From Chthonomonadaceae bacterium (GTDB lineage Bacteria; Armatimonadota; Fimbriimonadia; Fimbriimonadales; Fimbriimonadaceae): DNA of 64,000 nt. This document shows, one piece after another, positions 35,862-44,350 of the stretch. The notes below the pieces were generated by a model. The model did no database searches, was not told the origin of the DNA, and saw only the letters and a program-made list of their open reading frames with translations. The position numbers were made by a program, and so were the translations under genes. Numbering within the stretch: position 1 is the first letter of the stretch; every line of letters starts with the position of its first letter. The stretch covers positions 186,001 through 250,000 of the forward strand of contig CP054189.1 of NCBI GenBank assembly GCA_015709495.1. Direction: 5' to 3'.

Positions 35862-35867
35862 CCCATC

Positions 35868-35873
35868 AGATTA
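35868..35873 (-). promoter_or_regulatory. -10 box of the transposase gene
   Basis: TAATCT on the minus strand ends 6 bases before the transposase ATG, a leaderless layout like many host genes here. It lies inside the element next to the right inverted repeat, a usual place for a promoter that is weak until insertion. Confidence 0.5.
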
Positions 35874-35878
35874 CGCCA

Positions 35879-35902
35879 ACCCACACCAAACAGCGAGGAG
35901 CC
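35879..35902 (-). repeat. Right terminal inverted repeat of the ISL3 element
   Basis: The exact reverse complement of the left end, ending in AGGAGCC and followed by AGTGTTTT. Confidence 0.95.
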
Positions 35903-35910
35903 AGTGTTTT

Positions 35911-36345
35911 TCGGCAACCCACTTCTGGCAAGCCTTCACTCCGCGAGCAGGCAGGCCCCTGCGCTGGGCGCCGCCCCCACTCCAATTGCCCTAACGCAGA
36001 TATCCATTCGAGTCGCCTCCGCGGGCCTACATTTTCGAGCGCAGCTTTCGGGCTCGCTGGTTCCGTTTGACACGCTGGTTTATCGCGCCCCGATTCATGG
36101 CTCCCTCCCCCTGCCTGTTTCCCAGGCGCAGCCAGTCCGAGGAAGGGGCCGAACTGCACCCGACCGGGAATGAGAAACACGCGCTGGGGACGAACTCCGG
36201 CCAGATCGAGTGCGCCGATGCCATAATTGGGCTACCCGAGTTGGGTTGCCGCTGTTTCCCGCCACCGGGGACCCGATGCGGGGGAAAACGATTTTCAGTT
36301 GTTGAGGCTCTCACCTCTCAAACCCACAAACAGGAAGGCGAAATC
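35911..36345. other. Gene-free flank right of the insertion sequence
   Basis: 435 bases without a convincing gene. Short frames run through on both strands but show no recognised motif. A GGAAGG ribosome site at 36332-36337 belongs to the next gene. Confidence 0.4.
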
Positions 36346-37500
36346 ATGAACTGGAAGGACCGAATGACTCGCGACGAACTCGATCGAATTCGAAGCGCGA
36401 AGGCCGAGCGTCTCGTCAGCCTTTACTTACCTACGGCCCGCGCTGGGCGGGAGACCCTCCAGGGGCCGATCTACCTCAAGAACCTCCTCACCCAAGCCGA
36501 GCAAGAGCTTTCTGAACTTGGCCTGAGGTGGAATGAGATCGAAGAAGTCCTCGGAGCGGCACGGGCTCTCTTGGACGACGACCACATCTGGGTCCACGCC
36601 TCCGACGGCTTTGCGATTTTCCTCTCGCCAGGACAGGCCGAGGGGTATCGACTCCCTGTCGGATTTGAAGAGAAGTGCGTCGTGGGCACGAGGTTTCATA
36701 TCAAGCCGCTCTTGCCCTACTTTGCCAAAGACGGCGCGTTCTATGTTCTCACTCTCAGCGAAAACCTCGTTCAGATGTATCTGGCGACCCGTCACCAAAT
36801 TCACACGCTCGAAGTCCCTGAGATGCCGACCAGCATGGCGGAGGCGCTCGCCGCACACGATCCGGAGTCGCAACTCCAGTTTCACACCTCCGCTGGGTCC
36901 GGCGGCGCAGGCGGGCGGGCGGCCATGTTTTTTGGCACGGGCGACGAGACCGGGATGAACAAGCAGAAGAAGGAGTTGCGGGAATACTTCGAGCGCGTCG
37001 ATAGAGCCGTGACCCGATATGCCAACTCTGCGCCCCTTCCTCTGATCCTCGGAGGAGTCGACTACCTTTTGCCGATCTACCGCAAGACCAACGAATTCCC
37101 AGGGTTGATCGACCCTCAGTTCGAAGGCAACTACGACCGTTCGACCCCCGAGGAGGTTCTGGAAAAAGCCTGGGAGCAAATCGCTCCCGTGTTCGCTCAG
37201 AGTCGGAAGAACGCGGAGGCCAAGTTCGCCGAGTTGAACGGAACCGGGCTCGCGTCCGCCGCTCTCGATGAGGTCGTCGCGCGGAGCTTCGAAGGCAGGG
37301 TGGATACGTTGTTCGTGGCTCTCGACCGCGAAGTCGCCGGTGAGTTCGACACCGAACAGCACGCGGTTCAGTTGGGGGGCTCCGAGGACCTCACCGACCT
37401 CTGCGCCGTGCAGACCTTGTCGCAAGGCGGCGCGGTGTACGCCCTTCCTGCGGCGGAAATGCCTGGACGGGGCGAACTGGCCGCGATCTACCGGTACTAA
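36346..37500 (+). CDS. baeRF family 3-like protein (release-factor superfamily)
   Basis: 384 residues. The sequence LVSLYLPTARAGRETLQGPIYLKNLLTQAEQEL, then WVHASDGFAIFLSP and HIKPLLPYFAKDGAFYVLTLSENLVQMYLA, matches bacterial homologues of archaeal/eukaryotic peptide chain release factor eRF1 (baeRF3). A central glycine-rich loop (AGSGGAGGRA) and a C-terminal Rossmann-type half (PLILGGVDYLLPIYRKTN) follow. Roles in ribosome rescue are proposed, not shown. GGAAGG precedes the ATG at 36346. It ends seven bases before the convergent Rossmann gene. Confidence 0.85.
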   Translation: MNWKDRMTRDELDRIRSAKAERLVSLYLPTARAGRETLQGPIYLKNLLTQAEQELSELGLRWNEIEEVLGAARALLDDDHIWVHASDGFAIFLSPGQAEGYRLPVGFEEKCVVGTRFHIKPLLPYFAKDGAFYVLTLSENLVQMYLATRHQIHTLEVPEMPTSMAEALAAHDPESQLQFHTSAGSGGAGGRAAMFFGTGDETGMNKQKKELREYFERVDRAVTRYANSAPLPLILGGVDYLLPIYRKTNEFPGLIDPQFEGNYDRSTPEEVLEKAWEQIAPVFAQSRKNAEAKFAELNGTGLASAALDEVVARSFEGRVDTLFVALDREVAGEFDTEQHAVQLGGSEDLTDLCAVQTLSQGGAVYALPAAEMPGRGELAAIYRY

Positions 37501-37507
37501 GAGGCGA

Positions 37508-38134
37508 TCACTGCGCGCCGTCCAGCCACCTGAGGAAGGGTGAGCGTCTGTACGCTTGGATGAGCTCGAAAACAGGCTCGTCGCCCCTCACCCATCTAAG
37601 CACCTGGTGCGCTAGCCGTCCGTCGTGATCGTCGATCCAGGCCTTCGGCCAGTCGATCCGGCTGTGCTTCAGCCCAGGCAAAAGCACCTCGCTTGGCAGC
37701 AGGCTCAAGACGAGCGGCGTCCCCTCTTTCGATGCCGTGCTCATAAGGTGCGCGTGCAGGTAAGCGACCGCTTGCTCGATCGAAGCTCCATCGGTGCAGG
37801 TCGCCTCCACCCCTGCCCAACGGTTGACCATCCGAGCCGACCGGGCGTTTGCGCAGTACACAACCCTTGTAAAGTCGCCCGCAAGTTCGTCCAACGAATC
37901 CGTCACGGCCAGAGCGTGCTCTGCTTTCGCGCACGTGAACACCGTTTGGGCAAGCCGGAACGCCAAGTCGACCTTCTCACTGTCAGGATCGAACAGCGTC
38001 AGGGTCATCGGCCGCTCGCCGAAGTAGCTACTCAGCGACGCCAACACAGGTACCGACACCGCCAGATGTCCCGCACCGATCAAAGCGACGTGTCCGTGCC
38101 CCATCTTTACTATGTGACGACCTGAAGCGAGCAT
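37508..38134 (-). CDS. Rossmann-fold protein of unknown function
   Basis: About 208 residues from the ATG at 38134, which follows AGAGGA; an ATG at 38104 is also possible. It opens on a Rossmann strand-loop VALIGAGHLAVSVPVLASL, then TLTLFDPDSEKVDLAFRLAQ with an acidic residue after strand 2. This suggests NAD(P) or nucleotide binding and resembles family-4 glycosidase openings, though the characteristic metal motif is not seen. The gene is divergent from the DUF5695-like gene with only 30 bases between their starts. Confidence 0.6.
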   Translation of the reverse strand: MLASGRHIVKMGHGHVALIGAGHLAVSVPVLASLSSYFGERPMTLTLFDPDSEKVDLAFRLAQTVFTCAKAEHALAVTDSLDELAGDFTRVVYCANARSARMVNRWAGVEATCTDGASIEQAVAYLHAHLMSTASKEGTPLVLSLLPSEVLLPGLKHSRIDWPKAWIDDHDGRLAHQVLRWVRGDEPVFELIQAYRRSPFLRWLDGAQ

Positions 38135-38146
38135 CCATTCCTCTGG

Positions 38147-38152
38147 TAATAT
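38147..38152 (+). promoter_or_regulatory. -10 box of the DUF5695-like gene
   Basis: TAATAT ends 12 bases before the ATG at 38165. It sits between two divergent starts only 30 bases apart. Confidence 0.4.
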
Positions 38153-38164
38153 CCCTGCGCCCCC

Positions 38165-40714
38165 ATGGAAGACCCGTTCGATCGCGTCGACCTTACGACG
38201 TCCTATCTGTCGATCGAGTTCGGCACAGGCGGTCGGATGCTCCGACTGTGGGCCGGAGACCCTGACCTGCCGGAAGAGGGCGAAGAGTTCCAATTCTCAT
38301 TGAACCCGCTCACGTTCGGCGAGGAGGCATCGGATAGGTACCTCCCAGGCTCGATTCTGCTCGGGGCACGGTTGCGTCCCGACGAACCGTGGGTATTGGA
38401 CCGGAATCAAAGCGCGACGCCGCACGAGGAACTCGACAACGCCCAAGTTGAGTTCGAGTACGAGTTCGGATTGCTGCCGGAACTCCGGGTGACAGGTCGG
38501 TTCTATGAGGTTCGAGGTCCGAGGTCGTACCTGGTGTGGGACGTAAGGGTAGCCAACCGGGGCCGCGTCAGCGTGGAGATTGGGGAACTCGCGTTTCCAT
38601 TTGCGCTCATCAACGTGTTCGAGGGCGCGCGGGGGATGGATTCCTCGGGCAAAGGCATGGCCAACGACCGCGTCCGGATTCACCGGCACGCAGGGGGCGC
38701 GGGAAGCTACCTGTTTGCGACGAGGCTCAGCGGCGAATCCCCAAGCCTCTGCATCTTTCCCGGCGAAGACACCACGTGGGACCTAATCAGCAGCGTTCCG
38801 GGGTCACTTTCGACCCCGCTCAGGTGGCCGGGCATCCCCGTCGTCTATCTCCTGAGCCGGGCCGCAGTCGAACGAGAGGGTTGGAGCGAGTGGCAGAGCA
38901 ACCCGCAATCCCTTATCCTCGAACCCGGAGACTCTCGAACCTTTCAAACGTGTTTCGCTACTTCGAGCGCCGACCCGGGGGACGGGCTCCAGCAACTTCT
39001 CAGCCAGTGCGGCCAACCCTCCATGCGCGTGCTTCCTTCCGCGGTCGTGCCGGCTTCCGTAGGGGTCGCGATCGAGGTCACTGGGCCGGAGGTGGCCGAG
39101 TTCTATGCGAGCACCCCGGCCTCGGTGGAATCTGACACCGACGAAAACGGAGGGTTCTGCTTCGTCAAGCCGCGTTCCCCCGGCCCTTGCCGCGTGCTTG
39201 AACGAGACGTCAAGGGCAGGCTCGCCCACGCCGACGTGCTGTTCCTTGAGCCCATCGATAGCCTGATCAAGAAGCGGGCGCAATGGATCGCGAGCCGCCA
39301 GGTTCACCACGGCCCCGACACTGTGCTTCATAAAGCGATCGTGCCCACCCACATCAAAACGGGGCAGCAGGTCACGGGGCACGACGAATTCACGAGGCCT
39401 TTCACGGTCGAATCGTGCCTGAGCGACGCGCTCTTTTTGGCCGAAAAGAACACCTTGTACCCAGACGCTCGGGAAATCGAAATCGTCGAGGCATTTGTGG
39501 AGGAGTTCGTTCTCGACGACCTCCAAAACCCAGGCACGTTCGCCGTCGGCTCGGCGTTCCCCGACCTCTTTTCAGCGTCGACGAACTTCCGCAACTCGCA
39601 CTCGTATGTGCTTCTCACACTCCTCTACGACTCACTCGGCCGATGCGCTGGGACCGGCGCCCCGCTTCAGCGGCCACCCGAGTTCTACCTCGATCTCGCG
39701 GTTCGGACGCTCCAAGCCCTGTTCCAATACGATTTGATTCCGTCCAGGGGGCTAAGATGGCTCGATGCGCTCGTTTCGAGACTCGAGGGCTTAGGGCAGG
39801 GAGACCTCGCGCTCAGCCTGAAGCAGGAACTGGACCACACCGCCCATCAGATTCTTCGCAACGCGCTTGCCGACCTCGTGGAGTTTGGCTGGGAGCCGAC
39901 GGTCCCGGATCGCATCGGGTGGGCCGCCAGCAGGCTTGCGGACACCTACGTCGAAGAACTCTGCCTGTACGTTTCGGCGACCGCGCGCTCGCTTGCGCCC
40001 GACTGGAAAACCTACTGCGCCGACCAGCGCCTTCCGATCGAAACTCGCTTCGCCTCCGGACCCACCCAGCTCGATCGCGCCGAACTCTCGTTGGGCTACT
40101 CGACCGTCGCGAACTCGCTTCGCCTTCTGGATGGGGTGCTGGGGGGCGCGTATGAAGCGGCCGACTCCTTGCTTCGGATGGCGTTCGGAGGCATCATCGC
40201 CCCCTGGGGTCTCGTCCGAGAGGACGGAAGCGCGTCGATGGGCGTGTGCAACGACCCCGCGTCGAGACAACGGGGATTCGCGCCTTACAGTGGAGACATC
40301 GGGTTTACGCTTTACGAGTACCTGCGCGGCGCAGCCACCTACGTCCTTCCCCACCCAGGCTACGGAGTGTTTTCGTTTGGTGGGCAGTTCGCAGTCGATG
40401 AGGTTGGGTACGCGATCCGACCGTGGGACGGCTTGGGACGCCGAATTCACATGGGTCAGCTAGGGTGCGATTTGAATTGCGATTACGGGAGGATCCTCGA
40501 AGCCAACGTCGACGCAAGGAAGCGCCACGCCACCGTCAGGGTCGAAAACCCCAGCCCGTTCCCAACGACTTGCACGCTGACGGTAGCCGGCCTTTGGGGG
40601 AGCCTGTTCGATGTGGGCGGCAAGGAAATCGGACTTACAGAAGGGGCGCTCCGCCACTGGCTCGACCTTCCGCCTTCAGGTATTGTGGAGGTCGAAATCC
40701 GGGTGAAGCCATGA
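38165..40714 (+). CDS. DUF5695-like carbohydrate-active protein
   Basis: 849 residues without an evident signal peptide. An N-terminal beta-sandwich (residues 1-320) begins TTSYLSIEFGTGGRMLRLW, and an alpha/alpha-barrel half (about 360-770) contains IVEAFVEEFVLDDLQNPGTFAVGSAF (in part) and ALFQYDLIPSRGLRWLDAL. This matches the DUF5695 group of carbohydrate-active proteins as remembered; the family call is by eye. Two short acidic motifs could be catalytic but none is certain. Its stop overlaps the next gene (ATGA). Confidence 0.65.
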   Translation: MEDPFDRVDLTTSYLSIEFGTGGRMLRLWAGDPDLPEEGEEFQFSLNPLTFGEEASDRYLPGSILLGARLRPDEPWVLDRNQSATPHEELDNAQVEFEYEFGLLPELRVTGRFYEVRGPRSYLVWDVRVANRGRVSVEIGELAFPFALINVFEGARGMDSSGKGMANDRVRIHRHAGGAGSYLFATRLSGESPSLCIFPGEDTTWDLISSVPGSLSTPLRWPGIPVVYLLSRAAVEREGWSEWQSNPQSLILEPGDSRTFQTCFATSSADPGDGLQQLLSQCGQPSMRVLPSAVVPASVGVAIEVTGPEVAEFYASTPASVESDTDENGGFCFVKPRSPGPCRVLERDVKGRLAHADVLFLEPIDSLIKKRAQWIASRQVHHGPDTVLHKAIVPTHIKTGQQVTGHDEFTRPFTVESCLSDALFLAEKNTLYPDAREIEIVEAFVEEFVLDDLQNPGTFAVGSAFPDLFSASTNFRNSHSYVLLTLLYDSLGRCAGTGAPLQRPPEFYLDLAVRTLQALFQYDLIPSRGLRWLDALVSRLEGLGQGDLALSLKQELDHTAHQILRNALADLVEFGWEPTVPDRIGWAASRLADTYVEELCLYVSATARSLAPDWKTYCADQRLPIETRFASGPTQLDRAELSLGYSTVANSLRLLDGVLGGAYEAADSLLRMAFGGIIAPWGLVREDGSASMGVCNDPASRQRGFAPYSGDIGFTLYEYLRGAATYVLPHPGYGVFSFGGQFAVDEVGYAIRPWDGLGRRIHMGQLGCDLNCDYGRILEANVDARKRHATVRVENPSPFPTTCTLTVAGLWGSLFDVGGKEIGLTEGALRHWLDLPPSGIVEVEIRVKP

Positions 40715-41106
40715 ACGAAATACCTACTTGGTGGCTGGTGATATCGGGCGCTTTCTTTGGGATCGGAGTGCTGGCGTTTCTTGCCATGACGGCGCTTTTC
40801 CTCAGGCTGAGCGCGGTCGTCAACGAACTCAAGCCGAAAGTCGACAACATCAGCGCCAAGGTCGAGGCCCTCACGGCCAACCTGGAGTCAACTTCGGCGC
40901 AGGCGAAGTCGACGATCACCACGGTGGGCTCGGGAACGGCGAACATCGTGCGGTCCGTGGAAACCGCGCTCGTGGGTTCGGCTAAGCGGCTGGAGGGCTT
41001 TGCGACGGTGATGTTCACCGCCCTTTCGATCCTGAAGCTGGTGAGGGAGTTTCAGGCCGTCCGCGGCAAGCCTCACGTTGACAGCTCGAAGCCCGACGGG
41101 GTATAG
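40711..41106 (+). CDS. Small membrane protein with a coiled-coil
   Basis: 131 residues. An N-terminal transmembrane helix (LVISGAFFGIGVLAFLAMTALFL) is followed by heptad-rich sequence VVNELKPKVDNISAKVEALTANLES, resembling DUF948/YtxH-type small envelope proteins. The ATG overlaps the DUF5695-like stop. The initiator tRNA starts 14 bases after the stop, in the same orientation. Confidence 0.7.
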   Translation: MNEIPTWWLVISGAFFGIGVLAFLAMTALFLRLSAVVNELKPKVDNISAKVEALTANLESTSAQAKSTITTVGSGTANIVRSVETALVGSAKRLEGFATVMFTALSILKLVREFQAVRGKPHVDSSKPDGV

Positions 41107-41119
41107 TTTTCGTTCGCAC

Positions 41120-41196
<77 letters not shown>

Positions 41197-41333
41197 TCCC
41201 CTCCTTTGCTCGTTCGGGACACATGGGTCGCTTATCAAAGTCGCCCTCCACCTCAACCCTGCGCGGACCTCTTCCGGGCACGGGCCCGCAATCAAGCTTC
41301 CCTGAAATCGAAGTACAGAACACTCACTTCTTG

Positions 41334-41359
41334 ATTATCATCAAATTATGATGGATAAT
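41334..41359. promoter_or_regulatory. Probable PadR operator
   Basis: ATTATCATCA (41334-41343) and TGATGGATAAT (41349-41359) form an inverted repeat with one inserted base, in an AT-rich patch 17 bases before the PadR ATG. PadR proteins usually bind such dyads and repress their own operon. The binding is inferred. Confidence 0.55.
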
Positions 41360-41376
41360 GAAGATTGAGGAACATC

Positions 41377-41718
41377 ATGACATTCAGAAGCGACATCGAG
41401 GCGCTCATTCTTGCCAGCCTGGAGAGCGGCCCCAAGTACGGGTTCGATATCGCCAGGCACATCAAGGAACGAAGCGCCGAAAAACTGAAGCTCGGCGAAG
41501 GGCAGCTCTACCCAGTGCTCCACCGACTCCAGAAGCAGGGCATGCTCGAAGCCGATTGGGAGATTCCGGAGGGCGCGACGCCTAGAAAGGTGTACCGGCT
41601 CACGATTGAGGGATCGAAGCGGCTCGCCGAGAAGCGCAAGGCCTGGAAGTCGTTCGTGACGAGCGTGGAGGGAGTCCTTGGGACGGTCGGCATGAAAGCG
41701 GAGGTTGACCATGGGTAG
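41377..41718 (+). CDS. PadR-family transcriptional regulator
   Basis: 113 residues. The winged helix starts DIEALILASLESGPKYGFDIARHI, with EGQLYPVLHRLQKQGMLEADWE in the recognition part and PRKVYRLTIEGSKRL in the wing. The C-terminal helix (EKRKAWKSFVTSVEGVLG) is the short dimerisation helix of the two-gene PadR type. GAGG precedes the ATG at 41377. It overlaps the next membrane gene by eight bases, forming the common regulator/HAAS-domain pair. Confidence 0.95.
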   Translation: MTFRSDIEALILASLESGPKYGFDIARHIKERSAEKLKLGEGQLYPVLHRLQKQGMLEADWEIPEGATPRKVYRLTIEGSKRLAEKRKAWKSFVTSVEGVLGTVGMKAEVDHG

Positions 41719-42742
41719 GAGAATCGAATGGTATCTCGTGGAGCTCGAGCGGATGCTCAAAGGCAGGGTCCCGCTTGAAACCGTTCACGAACTTCAAACC
41801 GAAACGAAAGCTCACTTGGAGGCAGTAGCCGCGAGCCTCACAGCAAAAGGATGTGAGCCCGAAGCGTCCGAGCTTGAGGCGGTCAAGTGCTTTGGCCGAC
41901 CAGTCGACGTTGCCTGGGCGACCCTGCGCGATCACGGCTCGCGTCCAGGGCCTTGGGCTACGTGGTTGGTGTCGGGAATCGCACTCGTGGCCTTTCTTTG
42001 TCCGTACGTGATTTGGGCTGTTGACGTGTCTGCGCTCACGCTCCTTCACGGCTGGATTGCGTTCTACTGGCTTGCTCTTACGGCATTTGTCGTGGCGGGC
42101 CTCTGGTCGCGCAGGCCCCTCTTGATTCCCGTTTCGGCCACGCTTGGCATCGCGGCGATCGTGATGACCTTCGTAATGAGCGGCCAGATTCTCGAACTAG
42201 GTCCGGTCGGTGGGATTGGCAGCATCCCGCGACGGGACGCTTCGAGGATCCTCGCCAACGGGGCCGTCGAGCACGAGGACTTCCGCAAACTGATCGCCGA
42301 GTTCGACAAAGGTGAGCAGGGCTTTCAGGACGACGAACTAGTTAACCTCGCAGCCCGCAGGGTCCTGGTTCGGGGGCCGTTCAATTCGCTACCCGATGTC
42401 TATCAGCGGTCTGGCAGCATGAGTTTCCGCCCAATTCGAACCTATTCGTACCCCTTTCCCCCAACGCCCGAAACTCTGAACATTTACCGCGATGCTCTTC
42501 GCTCGAATTCGAACGAATACCGCTCTGAGGCCATTCGGCTGCAGGGCGTATCGGATAGCTTCTACGACAGCGTCCGCGCCGCCATCGATGCTCCAAGTTC
42601 GACTTTGAACGGGACGGCAGCGACCATGAGTTTTGGAGGGGCAGGGATGTTGGGAGGGCTGGGCCTCGCGCTTATCGGGCTTACCCGTGGCCTATGGGGC
42701 TGGCGAGCCAAGACGCTCTTGGAGAGGCGCGCCTTGGCTTAG
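41711..42742 (+). CDS. HAAS-domain membrane partner of PadR
   Basis: 343 residues. The N-terminus (WYLVELERMLKGRVPLETVHELQTETKAH, in part) is an alpha-helical HAAS-type domain, followed by GRPVDVAWATLRDHG. About four transmembrane helices follow (WLVSGIALVAFLCPYVIWAV; LTLLHGWIAFYWLALTAFVVAGL; LGIAAIVMTFVMSG; FGGAGMLGGLGLALIGLTRGL). Such proteins are typically co-expressed with PadR and their function is unknown. GGAGG lies 6 bases before the ATG at 41711; a TTG two codons earlier is possible. Confidence 0.78.
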   Translation: MGRRIEWYLVELERMLKGRVPLETVHELQTETKAHLEAVAASLTAKGCEPEASELEAVKCFGRPVDVAWATLRDHGSRPGPWATWLVSGIALVAFLCPYVIWAVDVSALTLLHGWIAFYWLALTAFVVAGLWSRRPLLIPVSATLGIAAIVMTFVMSGQILELGPVGGIGSIPRRDASRILANGAVEHEDFRKLIAEFDKGEQGFQDDELVNLAARRVLVRGPFNSLPDVYQRSGSMSFRPIRTYSYPFPPTPETLNIYRDALRSNSNEYRSEAIRLQGVSDSFYDSVRAAIDAPSSTLNGTAATMSFGGAGMLGGLGLALIGLTRGLWGWRAKTLLERRALA

Positions 42743-42821
42743 CCTGGAATTCTGAATGTGCGGGCTGAAGATGCGACGGCGGGTGGCCATCCCATGGGAC
42801 TGGTCTACTTCCCACGGGTGC

Positions 42822-42844
42822 CACCCCAAACTTGATTTGGGGTG
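42822..42844. terminator. Hairpin between convergent genes
   Basis: CACCCCAAA and TTTGGGGTG form a perfect 9-bp stem around a five-base loop (CTTGA). It lies between the HAAS gene (ends 42742) and the leftward sigma gene (ends 42999). No T-run follows. Position and stem suggest a bidirectional terminator. Confidence 0.6.
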
Positions 42845-42998
42845 CTCGGGGGTGGGGAGTGAAGCACAAGGCTAAGGACACTCTCGACGCGGCGATTGGG
42901 TTCGGCACAGCCGAGGAAGCGCCCGCCGTTTTGACCTTCCGGCCTAAGGGGCGCTACGAATCGAGCCTCGCAAAGGCGCGTTCTTGCCAAGCCAGATT

Positions 42999-43571
42999 CT
43001 AAAGGATCAGGCCCTGGATGCTGGGGTGGCAGCGCAACCTTTCCATCGCCCTTGAGATCCGCTTGCGGACCTGCGGGGCGTTCATATCGCTGTTCGCGGC
43101 GATCTCTTCGGACGACATTCCGAGTGAGTACCGCATGTGCAGCAACTCGCGATCCAGAACGTCGAGGGTATCGATCGCGGCCTTCAGAGCCTCACGCTCC
43201 CCAGCCAAAGCCCCCATTTCATACGACAGAGATTGAACCTCGTCCACCGGAATATCAGCTATTCGCACTCTCACTTCCCTCCGACGGTGCGTTCGGACCG
43301 TGTTCGCCAAAAAGCCGACGAGCCACGATTCAAACGAACCCCTTGATTGGTCGAACTCTGGAATGCGGGCGAAAACCTGAAGCATCGTCTCCTGGACGAT
43401 CTCTTCGTAGTCCTGGGGCTTGAGATTGTATCGGCGGACGATACGGTTCAGCGCCTCCCTTACCTTTCCGGCAAGGAGATCGCCGATTTGGCCGTCGCCC
43501 GACAAGTAACCCGGAATCAACTGTTCCGTATCGACATCGACAGACGCAGCGTCGCTAACCTCAACTCCCAT
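42999..43571 (-). CDS. Sigma-70 family RNA polymerase sigma factor
   Basis: 190 residues. Region 2 appears as NLKPQDYEEIVQETMLQVFARI with FDQSRGSFESWLVGFLANTVR; region 4 as ELLHMRYSLGMSSEEIAANSD and APQVRKRISRAMERL. This is a short ECF/SigH-like sigma. The ATG at 43571 is preferred since AAAGGAG (+ strand 43582-43588) lies 8 bases upstream. The small zf-HC2 protein at 44060 is divergent and is the likely anti-sigma. Confidence 0.9.
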   Translation of the reverse strand: MGVEVSDAASVDVDTEQLIPGYLSGDGQIGDLLAGKVREALNRIVRRYNLKPQDYEEIVQETMLQVFARIPEFDQSRGSFESWLVGFLANTVRTHRRREVRVRIADIPVDEVQSLSYEMGALAGEREALKAAIDTLDVLDRELLHMRYSLGMSSEEIAANSDMNAPQVRKRISRAMERLRCHPSIQGLIL

Positions 43572-44059
43572 TCTCCCGTACTCCTTTAGCACATCCCCTT
43601 GCAGGGGAACCCGAAGACCCCTTTTCGGGACTTCGTTGAACCGCGTCTATCGACCCCGGAAAGCCCAAGGCCAACTACCGCGATTTCTATTCAGCCGATA
43701 GGTGATTGACGCCAAACCCTGAAACTGTGACGCTTGGGGAACGGAAAACTCCGATTTCCAGTATTCATCACAGGTGCCGGCGCACATCCCATCGCAGGCG
43801 CTCGTAGACGCCCAATTGGATTCTATCAAATGGACGCTCAACAGTGGCTCGCAAATGTACTAGCTTTGCCAAAACCCAGGTGAAATTGCCCTGCCGCAGC
43901 TTGTGCGGCACGGTTCGCCAAGCCAGAAGACGAGGTCGGCGATTGTGACGGGGTTGATGGTTTTTGCGAAACTTCCCGCATCGTGCCAGACCTGGTATGT
44001 TCATGCGTCACAGTCAGGACCTCTGGCGTCAATACAAAGTGAAGCACAACTGATCCAGC
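43572..44059. other. 488-base divergent intergenic region
   Basis: No convincing gene. On the minus strand the sigma factor leader has two small hairpins: CCCCT-TGC-AGGGG (43595-43607), just upstream of the ribosome site, and CCCGAA/TTCGGG (43610-43629). They could affect translation. Promoters for both the sigma factor and the zinc-finger gene should lie here but none is clear. Confidence 0.4.
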
Positions 44060-44308
44060 ATGTTCCCCGAATCAACCCAACCCTATCAGGCTGAGGAGTC
44101 GTGTGCCGACGTCCGCGACCTGTTGCACGCGTTGATCGAGAACGACCTCGATGAAGACGACGCGAAGTGGGTTTTGCAGCACCTCGCCGAATGCGACGAA
44201 TGCCGCGAAGCCCTCAAGCAGCACGCCAAGCTGAGCGGCCTGGTGCTCCGCCATCTCCCTTGGCTTGGGATGGCTCATTTCGGCCAACGGGGCGCAACCG
44301 CGCATTAG
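44060..44308 (+). CDS. Small zf-HC2 anti-sigma-like protein
   Basis: 82 residues. The zinc-finger signature is clear: Cys15, then His41-x3-Cys45-x2-Cys48 in VLQHLAECDECREALKQH. There is no transmembrane helix. Soluble zinc anti-sigma factors bind and inactivate a cognate sigma; the divergent sigma factor 488 bases away is the likely partner. Redox release of zinc would be the usual way to control it. The partnership is inferred from position. It starts at an ATG with no good Shine-Dalgarno. Confidence 0.78.
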   Translation: MFPESTQPYQAEESCADVRDLLHALIENDLDEDDAKWVLQHLAECDECREALKQHAKLSGLVLRHLPWLGMAHFGQRGATAH

Positions 44309-44313
44309 CGACC

Positions 44314-44343
44314 CTGACTTGGAGCGCCCCTTGCTGGTAGCCT
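44314..44343 (+). promoter_or_regulatory. Promoter of the TMEM14-like gene
   Basis: CTGACT (44314-44319) and TAGCCT (44338-44343) are 18 bases apart. TAGCCT ends 7 bases before the GTG at 44351, leaving no room for a Shine-Dalgarno, so a leaderless transcript is implied. Confidence 0.5.
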
Positions 44344-44350
44344 TCTCAGC

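Larger units (their letters stand above)
34651..35910. mobile_element. Complete ISL3-type insertion sequence with 8-bp target duplication
   Basis: Element 34659-35902 (1,244 bp). The ends are 24-bp perfect inverted repeats, GGCTCCTCGCTGTTTGG and on at 34659-34682 and its complement at 35879-35902. AGTGTTTT is duplicated at 34651-34658 and 35903-35910, an exact 8-bp direct repeat typical of ISL3. Perfect ends and duplication imply a recent insertion that has not been rearranged. It lies between the cysteine-rich gene and the baeRF-like gene, and no interrupted gene is obvious. Confidence 0.96.

Noticed and set aside
35866-36180. Open frame in the flank right of the insertion sequence
   Set aside because: Low-complexity, crosses the inverted repeat and has no ribosome site; the sequence was split by the element.
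43768-44004. Leftward open frame between the sigma factor and the zinc-finger gene
   Set aside because: No ribosome site, unusual Arg/His-rich sequence and no recognised domain.
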